Source: JABJPE01 sp036340215
GTDB taxonomy: Bacteria; Pseudomonadota; Gammaproteobacteria; Comchoanobacterales; Comchoanobacteraceae
NCBI GenBank assembly: GCA_036340215.1
Contig: JAYYZF010000014.1
Coordinates: 1 to 11,378 of the forward strand
Reading direction: 5' to 3'
Length of the DNA: 11,378 nt
Of the stretch, positions 6,264-11,378 are shown piece after piece (position 1 is the first letter of the stretch; every line of letters begins with the position of its first letter). The position numbers and the translations under genes were made by a program. The notes beneath the pieces were generated by a model. That model did not search any database. It was given only the letters and a program-made list of their open reading frames with translations, and was not told the DNA's origin.

Positions 6264-7889
6264 TTATGTTTTTTTAGGAATGTCTTTTATGTCTATTCTT
6301 TCTAAGATATGGGAATATTTATTAATTTTGTGTGAGACTAAGTAGCTATTCACGCTATCCCAACTAAAGCTTTCTACATTAAGAAAAGCCATACTTTTTT
6401 TTGCTGTAACTGGTAATATTGGTGAAAGATATATGATAATTATTCGATACAAGTTTATTGCAGTACTACATATTTCGTGAACATGTTCTAAATTTTGTGG
6501 TTCTTTTATTTTTTTCCATGGTTCTGCTTGAGCAATATATTGATTAGCGAGATCTGCTAGTTGCATTACTCTAGTTGTTGCGAGATTATACTTTCTTGCT
6601 TTATAGTAATTTATTATTGTTTTTTTTGAGCTACTAAGCTCATCTATGATCTGAATGTTATCTAGTTTTGTAGCTAGTTTTCCATCAAATTTCTTGTTTA
6701 TAAAGCCTGCTGTTCTACTTGCGATATTAATAACTTTTCCTATAAGGTCAGAATTAATTTTGGTTACAAATTCCTCCCAGTTTAAGTCTAAGTCATCAAC
6801 ATTGTCAGAAAGTCTAGTAGCAAGGTAATACCTGAAGAACTCTGGATTAAGTTTATCTAAATATTCTCTTGCAGTTATAAAAGTGCCTCTAGATTTAGAC
6901 ATTTTTTCACCATTCACAGTAAGGAATCCATGTGCAAAAATAGACGTTGGTGTTTTGTAGTTTGATGCTTTGAGCATTGCAGGCCAAAATAAGCCATGGA
7001 AGTATGTAATATCTTTACCAATAAAGTGATAAATTTCAGTTTTTGCTTTTGGGTCTGTAAAATCAGAATAAGTAATGTTTACATTTTTAAGAGAATAGTT
7101 TTTTAGTGAGCCAAAGTATCCAATTGGAGCATCAAGCCAAACATAAAAATACTTATCATCTGTTCCTGGGATTTTGAAGCCAAAATATGGAGCATCTCGA
7201 GAAATATCCCAATCTCTTAATGAAGTACCTAGCCACTCTTGTAGTTTATTTTTAACAGCAGGCTGCAGTGTCTCGGTGTTTAGCCACTCAGATAAAAAGC
7301 TCTGCATTTCATTTAGTTTAAAAAAATAATGCTCAGATTTTTTAATTACGGGTGTCGTATTTGATAAGATAGAGTAGGGATTAAGTAAATCTGTTGTATT
7401 ATAACTTGCTCCACATACCTCACAGTTATCACCGTACTGATCATGTGCGCCGCATTTAGGGCAAGTTCCTTTGATAAATCTATCAGGTAAAAACATTTCT
7501 TTTTCCTGATCATAAGACTGATCTATATTTTTTTTGTAGATATAGCCGTTATCGTTTAATTTCTGGTATACATCATAGACAATTTCTTTATTAACATCGT
7601 TATGGGTATTATCGTAATAATCATAATCTACCAGGAAATCCCTTGAATCTTGTTCATGTTGCTTATGAACTTTGGATATCATTTCTTCTGGTGAAATACC
7701 AAGCTTATCTGCGCTTAGCATAATGGGAGTACCATGCGCATCATCTCCAGAAATAAAAATGCACGTAGTATTTCCCAGACGTAGTGCTCTCACCCAAATG
7801 TCAGCTTGTATTTGTTCTACAAGATGACCTAAATGTAGGGGCCCATTGGCATATACGAGAGCTGTAGTTACTAATATTTTTGGTGCCAT
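6264..7889 (-). CDS. metG: methionyl-tRNA synthetase, 541 aa
   Basis: Class I synthetase that charges tRNA-Met with methionine in the cytoplasm. It has the HIGH-type motif HLGH (19-22), the connective insertion with one zinc knuckle (C143, C146, C156, C159), DWDISRDAPYFG (226-237), the YVWLDAPIGY stretch (249-258) and KMSKS (329-333), followed by the helical anticodon-binding region. At 541 residues it ends after the core and lacks the C-terminal Trbp111-like tRNA-binding domain that makes E. coli MetG 677 aa; many bacterial enzymes have this shorter form. ATG 7889 is 16 bases after the stop of the upstream small secreted-protein gene and has no recognisable Shine-Dalgarno. The stop is TAA, followed by three codons and the in-frame ATG of rnfB. 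It appears complete and functional. Confidence 0.96.
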   Translation of the reverse strand: MAPKILVTTALVYANGPLHLGHLVEQIQADIWVRALRLGNTTCIFISGDDAHGTPIMLSADKLGISPEEMISKVHKQHEQDSRDFLVDYDYYDNTHNDVNKEIVYDVYQKLNDNGYIYKKNIDQSYDQEKEMFLPDRFIKGTCPKCGAHDQYGDNCEVCGASYNTTDLLNPYSILSNTTPVIKKSEHYFFKLNEMQSFLSEWLNTETLQPAVKNKLQEWLGTSLRDWDISRDAPYFGFKIPGTDDKYFYVWLDAPIGYFGSLKNYSLKNVNITYSDFTDPKAKTEIYHFIGKDITYFHGLFWPAMLKASNYKTPTSIFAHGFLTVNGEKMSKSRGTFITAREYLDKLNPEFFRYYLATRLSDNVDDLDLNWEEFVTKINSDLIGKVINIASRTAGFINKKFDGKLATKLDNIQIIDELSSSKKTIINYYKARKYNLATTRVMQLADLANQYIAQAEPWKKIKEPQNLEHVHEICSTAINLYRIIIIYLSPILPVTAKKSMAFLNVESFSWDSVNSYLVSHKINKYSHILERIDIKDIPKKT

Positions 7890-7905
7890 AATTTATTACA
7901 ATTAT

Positions 7906-8361
7906 CTATTTAGTTTCAGTTCCATTTTCATTTGGATCTTTAGGTATGTCCTTGTGACAATATGGACTTAGTGTATATAGAACTTGGCCAAATACTTTAC
8001 TTCTGTCAATTTTATCTATTATCACCGTACAGCCACCATTTAATTTTAGCATATTAATATTTTCTAAAAGTAAGGGTAGGTTCCTCTCCCATATTTTTAA
8101 ATCAACAGTATTACTATGTATCTCATCAAATAGTTGTACAGAGTGAGCTGGTGGCCACACTGCTTCTTGTCCTGGTAATAGAGTATAAGTGATAGTTCCC
8201 ATAGCATCTTTATATTCTAGATCAGTTTCATTGTTTACAAATACGTACTGAACATCAGTTTCTGTTTTGTTTATAATAGTGATAGTATGCTTAGGTAAGG
8301 CATAGACGAAGCTTACTAAGCTAATACTAAAAATTGTTTTAATTAAATCTCTAATTTTCAT
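7906..8361 (-). CDS. small secreted protein, 151 aa, unknown function
   Basis: I do not recognise this protein. It starts with a clear signal peptide: Lys/Arg near the N-terminus, hydrophobic core at 6-20, and likely cleavage after VYA (21/22). The mature part alternates polar and hydrophobic residues like a small beta-rich domain (TITIINKTETDVQYVFV), has two cysteines (C111, C135) that could form a disulphide, and ends in a charged tail. I start at ATG 8361 because GGAG lies 6 bases upstream; a TTG four codons earlier (8373) overlaps that site. It sits between a similar small secreted-protein gene and metG, in the same direction. Comparison with the upstream neighbour suggests they are diverged paralogues: matching N-x-T near the mature N-terminus, the two Cys in equivalent places and an L-x-x-Y-C end motif. 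Confidence 0.75.
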   Translation of the reverse strand: MKIRDLIKTIFSISLVSFVYALPKHTITIINKTETDVQYVFVNNETDLEYKDAMGTITYTLLPGQEAVWPPAHSVQLFDEIHSNTVDLKIWERNLPLLLENINMLKLNGGCTVIIDKIDRSKVFGQVLYTLSPYCHKDIPKDPNENGTETK

Positions 8362-8367
8362 TAAAAT

Positions 8368-8371
8368 CTCC
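8368..8371 (-). promoter_or_regulatory. ribosome binding site deciding the start at 8361
   Basis: GGAG on the minus strand, 6 bases before ATG 8361. The alternative TTG start at 8373-8371 shares a base with it and is therefore unlikely. Confidence 0.7.
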
Positions 8372-8439
8372 AAGTTTTGCCCCAGTAATCTGTTGTTGTA
8401 ATTAACATTATCACCAGTGCCTAAAGTTCAATTTTTGTG

Positions 8440-8859
8440 TTAAGAAGTTTTTTTAACTTCGTGGTTGTCTGATTCAGTGCAATATTTGTTTAAATCTAGG
8501 GTTTTCTTACTATTGTCATCAATTCGGAAGTTTATTAAGCAACTTTCATTGAAATAAGGTGCCACTGTCTGTATGGTTTGTAGCACATCATCTTCACAAC
8601 TAGGTTTAATGGTTAAACAAAATTTTTGGTTTTGTTGTATTGATTCTTCCTCAAATTTATCAGGTATAATATACTTTTCATTTTCGTTTATTGTAACCTT
8701 AGCAACAACATTGCCCTTGCAAGTGCTTTCTATATTTAGTTCTAGACTACAGTTTGTGTCATTCTTGACTAGAGGACCAACACTTGCGTGTGTTACTGTT
8801 GCTAATACTAGAACAGCAATGGTAATAAATATTTTTGATTTTGTTATATTGGCGCACAT
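8440..8859 (-). CDS. small secreted Cys-rich protein, 139 aa, unknown function
   Basis: I do not recognise this protein. A signal peptide covers residues 1-25 (KSKIFITIAVLVLATVTHA), with likely cleavage after THA. The mature part has six cysteines (37, 47, 81, 88, 107, 127), an even number that fits disulphides in the periplasm or outside the cell. It has short beta-like stretches and a polar C-terminus; I see no catalytic motif. C2 is not in a lipobox, so a lipoprotein is not supported. The start is ATG 8859 with AAGG (8869-8872) nine bases upstream. It is the first gene after the promoter at 8890-8918 and probably leads the operon with the next small secreted protein, metG, rnfB and nth. 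It resembles its downstream neighbour in layout and Cys placement, so a shared fold is likely. Confidence 0.75.
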   Translation of the reverse strand: MCANITKSKIFITIAVLVLATVTHASVGPLVKNDTNCSLELNIESTCKGNVVAKVTINENEKYIIPDKFEEESIQQNQKFCLTIKPSCEDDVLQTIQTVAPYFNESCLINFRIDDNSKKTLDLNKYCTESDNHEVKKTS

Positions 8860-8889
8860 GTTGACATACCTTAACTATTAATGAAAATT

Positions 8890-8918
8890 ATGATAACATC
8901 AGCATATTATTATGGCAA
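8890..8918 (-). promoter_or_regulatory. good sigma70-type promoter for the leftward operon
   Basis: On the minus strand a -35 of TTGCCA (8913-8918) and a -10 of TATCAT (8890-8895) are each one base off consensus, with the ideal 17-base spacer. Transcription would begin near 8883 and give a leader of about 24 bases before ATG 8859. No other promoter this good was noticed between here and nth, so it may serve all five genes. Confidence 0.6.
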
Positions 8919-8990
8919 GTTACTATTATTATGGTATTTGATCAGGTAAAGATTCTATGTCTCTCTATACAATGTTAAAAGGATTTAAAT

Positions 8991-9632
8991 ATGGCTATTG
9001 GTCTTACAGGTGAAGGTTCACTAATTTCAGAGCTATTAATGCTTATAAATTCAATTAAGCTGGGGTCAGTTGATGTTGCTTGGATCCTAGCCTTACTTTG
9101 GGTTATTCAAATTTTTAATTCTTTAGTTGGGGGTGCATTGTGTGTATTAGGCATAATACCAAGAAATCCACTTGCTATGTTCGGTATATTCTTTTCTCCT
9201 TTTTTACATGCAAGTTTTAGTCATCTTTTTTTTAATTCTGTCCCTCTGTTTTTATTGTTGACTTTTATGCTAACGTTTGGTGTGCATGTTGCGGTTTGTG
9301 CAAGCTTAATGATAACTTTCTTTAGTGGTTTAGCTACCTGGATATTTGGGCGTAAAGCTATACATGTCGGGGCAAGTGGAATTATTATGGGTTATATGGG
9401 GTTCATACTTTATAGTGGATATTATGGTAATAATATATCGGCGATACTTGTTGCCATAGTCAGTTTTTATTACTTAGGAAGTATATTATTTTCCTTAATC
9501 CCAACAGATGCAAGTACATCTTGGGAGGCGCATGTTTTTGGGTTTTTGGCTGGTATTTTCTCTGCACATTATGGTTGCCTCCCATTATTTGAGCTAATGA
9601 CATATTATCTTTTAAATGTTGAAATAACTTAA
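8991..9632 (+). CDS. rhomboid-family intramembrane serine protease, 213 aa
   Basis: Polytopic inner-membrane protease that cleaves substrates within or near their transmembrane helices. The family signature is complete: HASFSHLFFN (H78 and N82, oxyanion region), the catalytic serine motif GASG (S129), and the catalytic His in EAHVFGFLAG (H181, followed by the GxxxG helix G184/G188). About six hydrophobic helices lie at 30-54, 63-95, 98-119, 125-144, 149-171 and 178-200. At 213 residues it is a minimal six-helix core without the cytosolic domain of E. coli GlpG. The start has AAAAGGA (8977-8983) seven bases before ATG 8991. It is divergent from the operon of small secreted proteins; I could not find a convincing promoter in the 131-base gap for it. 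The substrate is unknown. Confidence 0.92.
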   Translation: MAIGLTGEGSLISELLMLINSIKLGSVDVAWILALLWVIQIFNSLVGGALCVLGIIPRNPLAMFGIFFSPFLHASFSHLFFNSVPLFLLLTFMLTFGVHVAVCASLMITFFSGLATWIFGRKAIHVGASGIIMGYMGFILYSGYYGNNISAILVAIVSFYYLGSILFSLIPTDASTSWEAHVFGFLAGIFSAHYGCLPLFELMTYYLLNVEIT

Positions 9633-9648
9633 CTTTTTGTTGGTGATA

Positions 9649-9677
9649 TTGTTTCTTAGTAACTGATATGTTATATT
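9649..9677 (+). promoter_or_regulatory. candidate extended -10 promoter for mrp
   Basis: TTGTTT (9649-9654), 17 bases, TATATT (9672-9677), with TG one base before the -10 (TGT-TATATT), an extended -10 arrangement. The predicted start near 9684 leaves a leader of about 28 bases before ATG 9712. No terminator is visible after the rhomboid gene, so read-through may also contribute. Confidence 0.5.
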
Positions 9678-9701
9678 TTTCATTGTGTTGCGTCCAGTCT
9701 C

Positions 9702-9705
9702 GGAG
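9702..9705 (+). promoter_or_regulatory. ribosome binding site deciding the mrp start
   Basis: GGAG with 6 bases to ATG 9712. The in-frame GTG at 9685 lies upstream of this site and has none of its own. Confidence 0.75.
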
Positions 9706-9711
9706 TTTTTG

Positions 9712-10788
9712 ATGGATTTGCTTAGAAATATTGTAAATATAGCTTTATTAAACTTTTTCAAAGAAAATTTTGCTCAAGAATTACATATAGAAAATGAAAA
9801 AATAAAAGTTGTAGAAGCTAATAATTCAGCTACTGTTACTATAAGTCTGAAATTCAACTTAGGCGATTACACAGATAAACTTAAAACATTTATTGTAGAC
9901 TCCATTAAGAAAAATAATATTGCAAAAATGGTACAAGTTGATATTAATACTGCTGTTAATTCTCATAAACTAGAAAATCATGTTCAAGGAAAACCTACGA
10001 TAAAAAATATAATAGCAATTTCTTCTGCTAAGGGTGGTGTTGGAAAATCTACTATGACAGCAAATTTAGCTCTAGCTATGCATAATCTCGGCGCAAAAGT
10101 TGGTTTGATTGATGCCGATATACACGGCCCAAGCCAGCCTATGATGCTTGGTGTAACACCTAATGATTTGAAGAAGCGTAAAGATGGTTTAAGCCCTGTG
10201 AATAAGCATGGTATTGATACAGCCTCTATAAGCTACTTTATGACTAAGGATGATCCTATAGTTTGGCGAGGACCAATGGTTAGTAGAGCTCTCGAGCAGT
10301 TAATTAATGATTTATCGTGGCCTGAACTAGACTATGTTTTTATAGATATGCCTCCTGGTACTGGAGATATTGCTCTTACTTTAGTAAAGAAGTTACCATT
10401 AACTGCTGCCGTTATTGTGACTACACCGCAAGATGTTGCCTGCTTAGACGCCAAGAAATCCTTACAGATGTATGCAAAAACAAATACTCCTGTTCTAGGT
10501 ATAATCGAAAACATGTCATACCATATTTGTGAGAATTGTGGTGAGCAAAGTAATATTTTTGGTGAAGGTGGTGGTAATGATCTAGCTAACTTTGGTAAAG
10601 TACCATTCTTAGGCCAGGTTCCTTTGCAGCGAATTATAAGAGAAGCAGCTGATGTTGGGCGACCAATATTTTTAGATAACGAAGAATTAAAAGCAATTTA
10701 TGAAAAAATTAGTTTAAGAATTGCTATGCAACTTTCTTTACGACCGCTTGATTATATGAGAAACTTTCCTAAGGTAATATCTGAATAG
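9712..10788 (+). CDS. mrp: Mrp/ApbC iron-sulphur cluster carrier ATPase, 358 aa
   Basis: Cytosolic P-loop ATPase of the Mrp/NBP35 family that binds and transfers [4Fe-4S] clusters to apoproteins. The N-terminal 80 residues form the small DUF59/MIP18-like domain. The ATPase then begins with the deviant Walker A SAKGGVGKST (K107 and K112), followed by DADIHGPS (134-141) and Walker B VFIDMPPGTGD (209-219). The cluster-bridging CxxC, C273-x2-C276 in HICENCG, is present, followed by FGEGGG. I start at ATG 9712, which has GGAG six bases upstream, not at the GTG 27 bases earlier. Length and order fit the family (E. coli Mrp 369 aa). dcd follows after 33 bases on the same strand and is probably co-transcribed. 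Nth and RnfB, encoded nearby, are Fe-S proteins and could be clients; that is inference. Confidence 0.95.
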   Translation: MDLLRNIVNIALLNFFKENFAQELHIENEKIKVVEANNSATVTISLKFNLGDYTDKLKTFIVDSIKKNNIAKMVQVDINTAVNSHKLENHVQGKPTIKNIIAISSAKGGVGKSTMTANLALAMHNLGAKVGLIDADIHGPSQPMMLGVTPNDLKKRKDGLSPVNKHGIDTASISYFMTKDDPIVWRGPMVSRALEQLINDLSWPELDYVFIDMPPGTGDIALTLVKKLPLTAAVIVTTPQDVACLDAKKSLQMYAKTNTPVLGIIENMSYHICENCGEQSNIFGEGGGNDLANFGKVPFLGQVPLQRIIREAADVGRPIFLDNEELKAIYEKISLRIAMQLSLRPLDYMRNFPKVISE

Positions 10789-10821
10789 ATATTAAAAAAT
10801 TATTTATATTAGGGGTTAATT

Positions 10822-11378
10822 ATGAGTATAAAATCTGATGTTTGGATTACGGAAATGTCCCAAAGACATGATATGATTAAGCCATTTGTGCCATCTCAGG
10901 TTAAATCTGACGGGGCTAGAAAAAAAATATCATATGGTGTTTCAAGTTACGGTTATGATGTTAGATGTGCGAATGAGTTCATGATTTTTCATAATGGAAA
11001 TTCAACTATTGTAGACCCTAAAAACTTTGATAAATCTAGCTTCATCAAAAAAACTACAGATGTTTGTGTTATACCTCCTAATTCTTTTGCATTAGCGCGA
11101 ACTGTTGAATATTTTAAAATTCCTCGGAATATCTTGACAATTTGTCTTGGTAAGTCAACTTATGCTAGGTGTGGCATTATTGTGAATGTGACTCCACTTG
11201 AGCCCGAATGGGAGGGTCACGTCACACTAGAGTTTTCAAATACAACTCCTTTGCCAGCGGTTATCTATGCCGGAGAGGGAGTCGCTCAGTTTATTTTGTT
11301 AGAGTCTGATCAAGTGTGCCAAACATCATAAAAGGATATAAATGGTAAATATCAAGGTCAAGTTGGTGTAACATTGCC
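10822..11378 (+). pseudogene. dcd: dCTP deaminase, cut by in-frame TAA, partial at window edge
   Basis: Dcd deaminates dCTP to dUTP, feeding dTMP synthesis. From ATG 10822 (AGGGG six bases upstream) 169 residues match the roughly 188-residue proteobacterial form: SYGVSSYGYDVRCANEF, VDPKNF, IPPNSFALARTVEYF, GKSTYARCG (111-118) and LEFSNTTPLP with the catalytic Glu (E137). The frame stops at TAA 11329-11331 right after VCQTS, where the family continues with Tyr. In the same frame the codons after the stop read KDINGKYQGQVGVTLP to the window end, which is the family's C-terminus. A single change of a Tyr codon to TAA explains this. The missing tail closes over the bound nucleotide (E. coli Y171, K178 and Q182 region, from memory), so the 169-aa product is likely inactive. 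It may be a pseudogene or a consensus error. Confidence 0.88.

Noticed and set aside
8444..8460. GAAGTT/AACTTC inverted repeat as a terminator
   Set aside because: Short AT-rich stem inside the end of a coding region, with no U-run on the minus strand after it.
9685..9711. Upstream GTG start for Mrp
   Set aside because: No ribosome binding site for the GTG, whereas ATG 9712 has GGAG at six bases.
1..11378. Reassignment of TAA as a sense codon
   Set aside because: Expected residues at the two interrupting TAAs differ (Glu and Tyr), and the ankyrin, rhomboid and metG genes end normally at TAA.
1..11378. CRISPR array, tRNA, rRNA, insertion sequence or phage genes
   Set aside because: No regularly spaced repeats, cloverleaf, rRNA-like run, transposase or phage protein seen on either strand.

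Overview
The window is AT-rich (roughly one third G+C by eye) and encodes ordinary bacterial housekeeping genes whose closest resemblances are to Gammaproteobacteria. MutM, Nth and the MetG core read very like the E. coli proteins. The run dcd, mrp, metG, rnfB, nth is a gene neighbourhood I associate with gamma- and betaproteobacteria. Low G+C, an ankyrin-repeat protein and two conserved genes broken by single nonsense codons suggest a host-associated or intracellular gammaproteobacterium (Francisella-like or Legionellales-like). That placement is an inference from memory, not a proven classification.

Left third (1-3374, minus strand): an ankyrin-repeat protein, then mutM (formamidopyrimidine-DNA glycosylase), then lpxB (lipid A disaccharide synthase). 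lpxB runs off the left edge and carries an in-frame TAA at codon 63, after which the frame stays open and conserved to the edge. A long inverted repeat sits just before the mutM ribosome binding site.

Middle (3375-5012): a 477-base divergent intergenic region with plausible promoters both ways, then a plus-strand membrane fatty-acid desaturase. The desaturase ends convergently inside nth, with an 8-base overlap.

Centre right (5005-8859, minus strand): a probable five-gene operon read from about 8883 leftwards. In order it holds two small secreted proteins that look like diverged paralogues, metG, a soluble orphan rnfB and nth. A good sigma70-type promoter lies ahead of the first gene. nth begins with GTG inside the rnfB stop (GTGA overlap).

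Right end (8991-11378, plus strand): a minimal six-helix rhomboid protease, mrp/apbC (iron-sulphur cluster carrier ATPase) with its own promoter, and dcd (dCTP deaminase). dcd is cut by an in-frame TAA exactly where the family has a conserved Tyr; the family C-terminus continues in the same frame up to the window edge.

Functionally the window mixes DNA base repair (MutM, Nth), nucleotide purity (Dcd), Fe-S biology (Mrp; Fe-S proteins Nth and RnfB), translation (MetG) and envelope functions (LpxB, desaturase, rhomboid, secreted proteins). I see no CRISPR array, tRNA, rRNA, insertion sequence or phage gene. The points most worth a second look are the two nonsense codons, the secreted paralogue pair, and the tails of the ankyrin protein and the desaturase.
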